Source of the DNA: Panopea generosa
Taxonomy: Eukaryota > Mollusca > Bivalvia > Adapedonta > Hiatellidae
Direction of reading: 5' to 3'
Assembly (NCBI GenBank): GCA_029582155.1
Contig: CM055896.1
Coordinates: 7,332,624 to 7,396,623, forward strand
Length of the DNA: 64,000 nt
Part shown: one piece after another, positions 1-11,200 of the stretch
Layout: the number at the start of each line of letters is the position of its first letter
Numbering within the stretch: position 1 is the first letter of the stretch
Notes under the pieces: model-generated
What the model was told of the DNA's origin: nothing
The model's input: only the letters and a program-made list of their open reading frames with translations
The model's database searches: none
Translations under genes and position numbers: made by a program

Positions 1-714
1 ATTCATTATTTTATCAATATAAATCACCGTTTTAAGGAATTAACGATTGTTTACGCAGTAATTGCCTTCGAAAAAGACGTATGTATGTGGTCTAATTTTC
101 CACTTGGTTTTGTTCGGATGGAAATGAGACGTAAAGGGGCTTGTCTCACCCCTATTACGGCGATTAAATGAGACTATAAAACTGCATATTTATACCAAAC
201 ATCGTATATTATGATTATTCTGTATTTTGTCCCTGTAGTGTAAAAGTATTTAATTTTGTTAACCATACTAAAGCGCGACCCGACAAGGTACAATCTAACC
301 TCTTTTTAAACTGAATCCTCTATCAATTGATATCTTTCTTATTAAGGCAGTATGGACCTAGTTAAAATCAGTAGTTCACATGATGTGAACAAATGAAGTT
401 TTACCAACCAGAATCCCAGGAGTGAGCGTGGTCACGTGACACGAGAATATCAGAACGAGGTTTCTAGTGTTTACGAAATTTCAGAGAAAATTATTACGAG
501 AGAAAAATAAAAATATTTACTGATTTTGTGATTAAAAATTAAAGTTATATACCGGATATTGTGGATAAACAGTTATTAAACCACTACCTAGCTTCATCTA
601 ATGTTGATGGCTCTGTTTAGTGAAGATAATTACGGAAGTTATTCGGCTATTGGGGAGTAACGTATTGCAAATAATGCGATATGCGCCCCGTTAAGTTTTG
701 TAGGCAAACCAGGT
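1..714. other. Upstream region of the B-box/HSPA12-like gene
   Basis: No ORF of note, RNA gene or repeat was recognised. The stretch presumably holds the 5'UTR and promoter of the gene starting at 715. I see an in-frame TAA at 658-660 but no convincing TATA box or initiator. Confidence 0.4.
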
Positions 715-1226
715 ATGGAAACCACTGAAAGGACGATAGATCATGGCGAGCCTCCTTTCCAGGCTTGGTCAGAAGAAATACCTGACTTTATATGCTCCGT
801 GTGTGAAAAAGATGGTGAAACGTATGAAGCGGTCACATATTGTACGATATGTTGCGAGTTCATGTGCACTAGAAGTCTAAAGGACCACAACAAATTTTCT
901 CCTAATAAGTCGCACAGATTGTTAGGTAAATCTGAGATGAGAGCACAAGGGAAAAGTCTGACGTTATCGATACGGCATGGCTCGGACGACATAAGCAACA
1001 GCCTTTCGGGGAAAAGTCTGATGTTATCGATACGGCATGGCTCGGACGACATAAGCAACAGCCTTTCGCACTCGATTCGGCATGGATCTGACACCATGGA
1101 CGTCAGTCTTTCACAGTCAATATTACGCGGATCAGACGCCATGGCTTCCAGCTTTTCAGATTCAAGTCAGCAAGGAATAGATGCCGTTTCCAACAGTTAT
1201 GAACAGTATCAAGAACTGGAAAGAAG
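715..1226 (+). CDS. Exon 1: B-box-like zinc finger and RHGSD repeats
   Basis: Residues 27-67 fit a B-box: C27-x2-C30, C43-x2-C46, C51, H58 and H67, in the context typical of molluscan TRIM-like B-boxes (CEFMC). The expected ligand three residues after C51 is Ser (codon AGT, one base from TGT), so one zinc site may be weakened. There is no RING upstream. From about residue 79 a Ser-rich repeat with core IRHGSD follows; two 60-bp units (951-1010 and 1011-1070) are nearly identical, then three more diverged units. The exon ends in phase 2 at AGAAG/GTAAGT, a strong donor. Confidence 0.8.
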
Positions 1227-2211
1227 GTAAGTTTATGTTTATTCATGTTATGTTTGACTGACCTCGCGTTATTAGATTTCTACCAATGAATAAGTTTAAA
1301 ATACCACAGTCAGTAGGTGTGTCTGTCGATCAAAATCGAAATTTCGATAAGTAACCACTGTTTTCCAAAATTTATGAAAAAAAAAAATTTTATTGTCAAA
1401 AGATGTGCATTTTGGAAGTATAATGAGGCTTTAAAGAATAAGTTAAAATAAATAAAAAAATCTCTAAATAGACTGGAGCCAATTTCACAAAAATTCGTAT
1501 AATAAATTTCACACGTAAACGTAAGATTTTTCTCGTAAACGTAAACGTAAGAAGATAATGCATTTCACAAAAAATCGTAAACGTAAGTTACGTCCTATAT
1601 TAATCGTAACTTTAAGAGCGCCCTTTAGCACTCGTAAGTTTATTATTTCACTCGTAAGTGTGAAAAATATGGCCGACATTTGGCTGCAGAGATGGGCTGC
1701 TCGTCGGCAAATACGGCGAGAACGGGTATTTCGCGATAGGGCGGAGATTTTAGACATCATGGACGATACAGACTTGATACGAAGATATAGATTTCCTCGT
1801 AGAGTTATATTAGAACTCTCTAACCTTGTTCGTGAAGAAGTAGAGCGCCCAACACAGCGTTCTCATTCGCTGCCTGTTCATCTACAGGTTTGTTTACATA
1901 CATAGTTGAATATAGACCTTTACACATCTTAGTTAACACGGATTAGTCCACTTTTATATGGGTGCGTAAATAATCGGTTATCAATACTGTTAATTTATTC
2001 CAATAAAATGCTAATCAATAATGTATTAAAATCGTTTAAATGATTTTTAATATGTTTAACATGTATGCAATATGTTCATAACGATTATATATCGTATACG
2101 TGTACTTGTATGCAACTACTAATGGACTCTTTACATTAGAATGGTCTAGCCCATTGCCTCTTTATAGAAAGGGGTCCCACTAAGGGAATCAACGAACTGC
2201 ATGCTGATGCT

Positions 2212-2262
<51 letters not shown>

Positions 2263-5200
2263 AAAATTGTGACAGAAAGGGAATAGTACATAAATAATTT
2301 CTGCTGCCAATATAACAAGATAACAGAATGAATTTTTATATAGCTTTTATGAATTCATTGTTTTTATTTTAAAGGGACACCTCGTCTTATTAAGTATGTC
2401 TGTTGTATGTTACATAACACTTTTTGTTATTAGGTAATGGTTACACTTAGGTTCCTTGCAAAGGACAGTTACCTAAGTGAGACCGGAGACCTGCATGGTG
2501 TGTCCCAGTCATCTGCCCGTGGTGTGTCGAGGACGTCTGTACTTCCCTCAACAGGCGGTTGGACAATATAAAGTTTCCGGCGTCAGCTCAACAACTTAGA
2601 CAAGTTAAGGAATACTTTTACCAAATCTCAAACTTCCCAAACGTTACTGGTGCCATTGACGGGACTCTGATCCCAATACAGGGGATTTCGACAGATGAGC
2701 ATATTTATGTATGCAGGAAAGGCTTCCACACCCTCAACATCCAGGCTGTGGTATATGCAAATCAAAGGTAATGTTATGCAATTTACTTTTCAGTAAATCA
2801 AAGTAACTACTCTTTTAAATGTAAGACATTTCAAAATATAGGTACAGCTATACTTGACAAATGCATTTACAATAAAAAAAAAGTTGCTTGACAACAACAA
2901 AAAACAGAGACATTTTAATATACACAAGTTTATTTCATAAATAAAAAACACACATTTTTTTCCAATAGTATTAAAAGGACACAGGCAAGTGATTAAATCT
3001 ATTAACTTAAGCTCATGCATTTATGAAACTATATTTAAGTACTGCTTGATAGTTTTTTATAAAACCAGTAGTCTCACAATCTATTTCTGAAAACATTAGT
3101 AAAACTTCAAAATACAAATTTATATATCCTTGACTCTTTTCTCTCAAATATACAGATATTACTAATGCACTTCAATTTTTTTGTCATACTGTGAAATCAT
3201 TTATTTTCGTGGGTATTAAATTTCGTGGTTTCCACTTCAAAGACATATTCGTGGGGTCTTAAATTCGTTGAAAACAAATTTCAAAAAAAAATAAAGTTTA
3301 CACTTTCGGCATCGCATAGTGCAATCCAGTAATTAACCTCTGCTGTAATGCACACATCGCTCGTAAGGGTTTATCGCACCCCGCTGTGCCAATAAGAGTT
3401 GACACATGCCAGTTAGTACCCTAATATACAAGTACGATATTGAACTAATTGTTATGCAAACCAGAGCAGAGGAAAGGAGAAGTACGAGATCTAATCCAGA
3501 AAGGGTTTCAGAAGTCAGGCCTGCAGTAAATAACAACAGTACGTGCCACATCACGTGACTGTGATGATAAACAGTAAATGAATGTGCTACGACTTTTAAG
3601 AGATTTGTTTGTTTTATTAAAAATGATCATAAAGAGAAACAATAGAATTAAATAAAAAATACCACGTAATGAAAGGTATTACTTCACTAGAAACTTGTGT
3701 TTAACTTTTCTTTGTACGCACGCATACTGTCCCTTTACAATGTTTTACATTTTTTACAATGTTTACCGTAGGTCTATACGTCACATTGTTTGAAACTGTT
3801 TCAACTCGATAGCAATTAGTTACAAGGTGACGGTCTATTTTTAGTACCTCTGATATTTGACTGAAGTATACACGCGTAGTGGGGTAAATTACAACACACC
3901 TCGCTACACACACACACGTCTATCAGCTGATGGACGTAGAATTAAAGATGATATGAGTATAAAATAGATTCGCGGACAAAAGCCCCCCCGGACAAAAGCC
4001 CCCCCCCCCCCCGGACATAAGCCCCCTCAAACCGGTAGGGCGGACATAAGCCCCCTCGATGTTTTTGCAAGGTGGACATGAGCCCCCTCGTCTAATTTTT
4101 TGGGGCGGACAAAAGCCCCCTCGACTATTTAAGCAGGGCGGACAAAAGCCCCCTTACCTAGAGTAATATAGTTGATAAACCCCCCTTCACCTTTGTTTTT
4201 GGTCATAGGTCTGCTCAAATGTTTATCTTCTTTACAATTTCCGAATCAATAATGGTTAAACATGTCTTAAAAAAAAGAATAGCGTATTTGGTTTAAAGCA
4301 AGGGAGAGTACTCGTTATAACTCTCAATGCGCAACGTCATTTATTGACGACATACCTAATGCACACTCTGTTTTTATCATTAAACTTAACCCTACTCGGC
4401 GCCTTTTCCTATTATTTTTTTTTATGTCTGGCGACTTATTATTGTATGAACACCATAATTGATAATTAGATAAGGAGATGTTTGTTGTTGACGGTTAATG
4501 CAAACTGTCACGTTATTATAATTAAATATAATTTTAAAGAAGAGAGACTGGGTCGCGTATTCACAGTTTGTTTTAAACGAAAATGTGGATTACTTATTAA
4601 AGAGCACCCGGTATGCTAATTACTATCTAACAGGTAGCTGGCACTCATTACTCTAATTGCAAACTGATAACATACCTTTGCCGTATGTATATATATACGC
4701 ATGAAAATGACCATAAATCATATCACAATCCACTGAAACAATGGAGTTTATCAAGAGCAACAAAGGTTCCAGCAAGTTGTGCTACGAAGGCCATACGTAT
4801 ACTAAGAAGAAAGAGAACAAAGTCACAGTTGCCTGGGAATGTTCGAAAAGACGCTCGAAAAAGGGGGCTTATGTCCGCCCTATATTTTTTGGGATCGAGG
4901 GGGCTTTTGTCCGCCCTGCTAAAATGGTCGAGGGGGCTTATGTCCGCCCCTTGAGATTAGCCGAGGGGGCTTATGTCCGCCTTGCAAAAACATAGAGGGG
5001 GCTTATGTCCGCCCTACCTGTTGGAGGGGGCTTATGTCCGGGGGGGGGGGAGGGGGGGGGGCTTATGACCGGGGGGGGGGGGGCTTTTGTCCGTATACCA
5101 TAAAATATCATACACTGTTTACAAAAGTATCAATGTAAATAGTGATGCGATATGACAAAAGAAAATATATAAAATAAATGATGGATTGTTTACCACAATG

Positions 5201-8200
5201 CATGCACGTAGGCATATGAACACAGAGGTAATTTATATGTTGACAACATTACATAGCGTAAACTAAGTTCGTGGGTATTTGATTTCGTTGTCTAGGCTCC
5301 CCACGAAATTCACGAAAATTAGTACCCAACGAAAATTAATGATCTCGCAGTATATCACCACAAAAAAATAGTTTGATTATATCATTTTCAGAAACAGAGT
5401 TAATTAAATATTACAAATTGCAATGTGTCCCTTTAATAATTTATGAATGATAAAACAAGCAATTTTAAAAAAACACACAGCACTTACACTTGATACAAAT
5501 AAAAGTCAAAATGTTAAGTAATTTATAAACACTGGTCTTGACAAATGAAGTTCAAATTTAATGACTACCAAAATCTAATGCATTAATGCTATTAATTATT
5601 ATATCTTTCTCCCAACAGCAACAATATAGCATTAATATTCTTACTTTGTACATGTTTTTGTAAATATTATTGTTGAATGTTAATATTCATTCCCTTATAT
5701 ATCTCATTGAAGGTTCATCAACCTAGTATGCCGATATCCGGGTTCTACGCACGATTCTTTTGTTTTAAACAACTCTGGTCTTCCAGAATTAATGGCAAAT
5801 AACCCCGAGGGAGGATGGCTCTTTGGAGACTCTTGTTTGATTAATTTTATATAGAAAATGTTATCGTCTTCCATAAATAACAAGAGGTCCAGCTAGTAAT
5901 CCTATGTAGTTTGTAAAAAACTAAGATTTTCATTTGAACACACTTGAAACCTCTGCTAAAAAAAACCTTTATACTAAATATGAACAAACGTAAATGTTTG
6001 AAAGCTATCATAACATAAATATATATACAATATATATATTTGTTTGAAATGGCAAGATAAAAATTGTTGAAGTAAAGATATCTTTTATTATGTGGCATAC
6101 ATTGCAGATTGTTGGTTTTAAATAATATTTTACATTTTTATGCCATTAAGCTAACCGACGATCAGTTAACATAACCACTGTTTCTTGGGATCCTGAAAGG
6201 TTAACCATAACTCGAGCACACCACATCTCCGCAAATAACTGATAACTTTCCCACTTGAATCAGCAGTGAGAGATGAATGATAAGACATAATGTTGTATAT
6301 TAATCATCTCGGAGACTGTTGCTGCCAGGGATTCAAACTAGGGACCCCTGGATTGATAGCCAGATGGGTAACTGACTGAGCTAATCAGGCATGACATAAA
6401 CAATATAGTTAAAACACTGATTCAAAAACTTGAAACATTCAAAGCTTTTTCTATATTGCTTTCAAATAATATTATATTATATAAAAATAATAGTTTTGTT
6501 CCTTTTTAGATGTATTCATAAGACCGGAGGTAGTTTACCATACAAACCTACTAAATGTGCTAAAATAACTGAGACAGCATTTCGACTGAAAGCCCTGGAT
6601 GAATGCAGTCCTTTGCCACAAGGCGGTCAAATTGTAATGGCACAAAACAATGACATTAACAATCAACAAAACAACGTAGCAGCCAACATCAGACGACGAC
6701 TAATAAACAGATTTTAATGTCATCACATGTTTACTAGTATAGTATTATTAGACTCATCTTGAGAAAAATGTTTGATTATTAATATTTCTCATCTGTTAAT
6801 TAAAATTCAAGTTCTGTATTTTTTTTATCTTTCAAAATTGTTACTCTTTGTGTGCGTGTGTGTTTGTTTGTTTGTTTGTATACATGTGTTGTGAGTGTGT
6901 GCTGCATTTGTGTGTGATCTGTGTGTGTGGCATATGTGCTCTGTGTGTGTGTGTGTGTGTGTGTGTTATAATTATATTTAACTGTACAAAGAATTAAAGT
7001 TCCCATTTTACATATCTTATCACAACCGTTATATTCTATCAGGTCATTACTTTTTCATTTCTATTTAATAAACTGCCTGCCTGATAAACATAAGTTTATC
7101 GCCTGATAAACATAAGTTTATCATGTCAATGCAAGTTTACCAGGCACATGATGTCATTATATATAATTACACCTTGTGAGGGAATCTCTACAGAAGTTTA
7201 ATGCTGATTTTCAATTACATTTAAAAACGAATTAGAAACATTGACCAGATAAAGAGATTACCATGTTAGTGTCTAATACTATCAACTTTATCAGGTTGGG
7301 CACAAAAAAACACAAATACTTTGCAGAGCCTCATCTGTGTTTTTAAGCCTCTAGGCTCACCTGATAATATTAGACACTAACATGGTATTCTCTATATATC
7401 ATGTCAATGCATTCATTTCTGTTGATAAACTGCCTGTCTGATAAATATAGGTTTATCACATCAATGCAAGTTTATCAGGTAAATGATGTTATTACGTCTA
7501 ATTATACATTTGGACAGCATCTCCACAGGTTGAAACAAAAGACACTGCAAGTTAAACATTGCAATTTCCCCAAATAACACAACAGTAATCTAAATGGGGT
7601 AAAATGTAACATTAAAAAACAATTTGCGCGTTTAAATAATTTAGGAAATGTATTGGTGTCTAAACTACTGTTAAATATCTTTGTTAGTATTGGAGCTATA
7701 ACAGACGCTGACATTTTAAAAAACTTGGCACCCAGGCTGTCTGATCCTGTAGATTTTACTATGACCACACTAACATGTTATTCTCTATTAACATGTTAAT
7801 GCATTCATTTCTGTTGATAAACTGCCTGCCCTATATGAATAAATGATATTGATAAAAAATGATGGTGTTAAGAGTGCACACAATGTCAAATAGTGATTTT
7901 TTCATGTGTAAAGGCCATGACATTAAATATCAAGTTTTGCTAGTGCAAGAACTTGTCTGAGATATTACGGTTATATAAGCTCTACTATGTAAGTTTGGTG
8001 AAGATCCAATAAAAAATGCAGGTGCTAGAGTGCACACAACAAAAAAGTTAACGGACAGACGACGGACAATAAGCAATAAGAATAGCTCACATTGAGCTTT
8101 GCTCAGCTGAGCTAATAATTACAAAGTCAAAAAAGCTCCACCCTTCAAATTATCGCGAATTTCTTCAAGCGCCTCAGTCTGTCGTAGAAGTAATTTTAAT

Positions 8201-11200
8201 TTTTCTGTTCTGTAATCCATTTTTTCTTTTCCAATGATAAGTAATTGTTCCTGAAAACTGTCGGTTTCTGCACCTATATACAACACAAAATAACATTTAT
8301 TTCAATGAACACAAGTTTGGATAATTACATTTTTATACATCATTTTGCGAGATATTGTAAGAAATTACATTTATAATTTAAAAAAGTATATCTATGGAAG
8401 GATGGTATTTTGTCTTAAATAGATATACTTTTTTAATAAAGCTCATTTATTAAAATCATATATGTCTAATATCTGAGATATGAACACATAACCTGATAGG
8501 TGTGCCAATAACTAACTTAAGGCACACCACTACAAATAATAACCCTATATATTATGATTAAGATAACAATATAAGTTGGTCGAACATATTGATCAAGAAA
8601 TACTAATTAAAGGGTACCGCACGTCAGAATATAAATGGCTATTTATCGTTAAATAGACATGTAAATAACACAAAAATCAACAAATTTTAATTGTACGAAA
8701 TTTATCAAATGAGAAAAATGACATTAAATATCATGATTTCAAGCGTTTCCTAAATGCTATGGGCGCCGCCATTTTGTAGCTCTTTTGTGATGGAGGTATT
8801 CGGTGACGTCATAACTGCACTTCCGTTCTAGTTATCGCGCAAATTGTATTGTGTCTTTAGTGACTGCTCTCTACTGAAACTCTTATGTATATACACTAAT
8901 ATACGTAATCAGTTTATATACAGATATACAGTGCATTAGTGAACATCGAAGGTAGACAATTAAACGCTAAAACGATTCTGAATTGAAGGACTTAACCCAT
9001 TAAACATTGTTTTCTCCAGCGGAATAAGAGGGTGGAGTAATGCGATATGTTTTGTGGGCAGCATTGTTTTTTGTTTTCCTAATATGTGATTTCACATTGC
9101 CTCAGTGTCAAGCTTCTGGTGACATCACGCGCAAAACGCCTTTATACTTTGGGGTAGGACTTAAGATTGCAGAATGAAGCGTACCAATGCCTTGGCGTAC
9201 TACTATCCAAGCTGCAATTTCTGATGATTTCAGTACGAAGATGACCATATGCGACATACATATAGACTAAGTGTATATTATCCAGTGGGAAGCTCTTAAA
9301 AATGTGCTAATAACATATAGCTCAACTGATTTCTGAAATTTAATTTGTAATTTTATATACTCTTCCAAAATATTGCGAAATTGATATAGCAAACTTTCAC
9401 AATCTTATAATTGCAGGCTGTTTGAACAGGTGTAATAAACCAATTAACAATAAAAACAAGAGGTTAATGCCAAAACATAAGGTGTGAAAACGACATGGTA
9501 TCTAAAAGTTATTATTAAAATACAAATTAAGGCTAATTAATTGTGACAGGCCCGATTAGCTCAGTCAGTTAAGTGTCTAACAATCAATCCAGGTGTCTCG
9601 AGTTTGAATCCCCACCCGGCGACAGTCTCTGTGATGATTGACATACAAAATTGTGTCTCAATATCATTTGTCTCTCACTGCTGATTCGAGTGGGAAAATT
9701 ATCAGTTACTTGCGGTTGTTGGGTGTGCTCGAGTACTGGTTAACTTTTCAGGAAACAGTGGTTAGGTTAACTGAACATCTGTACAGTAAGCCCTCGATGG
9801 CAAAAAATGATGCTTAATATTCAGTCAACATTTAATTGGTCATAAAATCATTTTATTAATTTTATAATTAATAGGCAATTTAGTTTATTGATATATGGCT
9901 TTTTCACAGTCAACAAGGTCATTATTCGTGAATAGACATTTGAACTACCTCTACTTCGTAATGAAAAAAGATAAAGTAAAACCTTTGTTCCTTTATTTAT
10001 TCAAAAATTCATGAAATTTTTTTTTTTACTGTTAAAAAAGTGTTCTGGTATACAATTTATGAAAAATATTCATAAAATCATATAACATAATTTTATTACT
10101 TGTAAGTTTGCATTGATATTGAAACCCTAATTAACTGAAAATGTTTTAATCGGTAGTAAGGCATAATACTATGTGATATAACATCCTGTCATAAACCCTG
10201 GGGTCATTAAACCTGGGGTGATTACGCTTATTAGGGTACAATATGCACACTGTGGCAGGGTATTTCTCATTACCACATGGTGTGAATGTGGTGTTGGTGA
10301 ATTATGAAAGCTCAGCAGGGTGCCAGTAGCTGGACAGTAACATACACTTTGTGCAATATGCCTGTAGACATTATATTCCATATGACACTCCCTATAAGGA
10401 ACAACATTCATACATGTTCAGGGAACTGGTGGAATAGATAATCACCATATATCAAATTGGGTAGTAACACCATTTGAATAACCAAAAGACAGTGCCAGTT
10501 ATGTGAAACAACAAAAAAAACACAAAAAAAACTCATTCATGCTTCATGTAAATTTACCAAAATGGGTATGAAATAAAAAAATTATCGGCCATTTCTCAGT
10601 ACGAAACAATGGCCGCACCAGCTAAACACGATAAGAAAAGAGATATAATATTATTTTTCTTTATTCTCTCTTAGACAGGTAAATATATGTAACAAAACAT
10701 TTTCCCTTAAATTCGATTCCTGGTCTAAATAGGTTTTGTTTTTTTTATAATGTATTGACTGAGTAGCAAACAGTATATACCCTGATAGTACAGTATGAAT
10801 GTGCAGGCTCGCCTGGATCTACATCAACACTGACGGCAATAATTAAATTTTTATCAAGCTATGGGTAATTTTACTATTTTGAAAAATTCAATCATCAATG
10901 TCAGGCTACATGATAAGATGTCAGAGTCGTGATTGATGGGTTTCGGGTTTGATCTCTGGTTCATGATCGGTGTGACTGTTTAACAGTTATCATCTTTTTG
11001 GGTGAAACCTTCATAAAACATTGCTGTATTATTTCTGTGATACATTCTAAATCTACTAAATTTCCAATAGTATGGTCATTGCATCTGCAGCACGTATTTT
11101 CGTCAGACGAAAGCAGCATTACACAGTTTCCGCAGCTGCAAAAATCTTTCACATGTGTGAACAACTGTGCCGTCTCACTATTTCACTCGTTTTCTAATTC

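Larger units (their letters stand above)
3187..5352. mobile_element. TIR DNA element nested in Harbinger
   Basis: Left end TACTGTGAAATCATTTATTT then TTCGTGGGTATTAAATTTCG (3187 onward); the right end is its inverted counterpart, with TACTGCGAGATCATTAATTT read on the minus strand from 5352. The arms stay related for roughly 90 bases. No transposase is recognised inside, so it is probably non-autonomous. It is itself interrupted by the MULE-like element 3967-5099. Confidence 0.7.
1669..6717 (+). pseudogene. HARBI1-like PIF/Harbinger transposase, broken
   Basis: The DDE nuclease that cuts and joins the element's ends. Exon 1 (1669-1887) starts MADIWLQRWAARRQ and has the family's RFPRRVILEL...RPTQRSHSLPVHLQ block. 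Exon 2 (2434-2767) has TLRFLAKDSYLSETGDLHGV and the first catalytic Asp in NVTGAIDGTLIPI. Exon 3 (5713 to about 5830) has CRYPGSTHDSFVLNNSGLPE and WLFGDS, the second catalytic Asp region. A C-terminal exon (about 6511-6717) has HKTGGSLPYKPTKCAKIT. A one-base deletion near 2520 shifts the frame in exon 2, and the exon carrying the catalytic Glu is not found (5.8-6.5 kb, now holding a SINE). Not functional as read. Confidence 0.85.

Noticed and set aside
741-1142. Minus-strand ORF opposite exon 1
   Set aside because: It is the shadow of the RHGSD repeats on the other strand; the + frame has the B-box cysteines and a strong donor.
3971-5093. Repeated GCCCCC motifs resembling a direct-repeat array
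   Set aside because: The two blocks are in inverted orientation and end in an 8-bp target duplication, so they are transposon ends.
6800-7006. His/Thr-rich minus-strand ORF
   Set aside because: Produced by the TG microsatellite.
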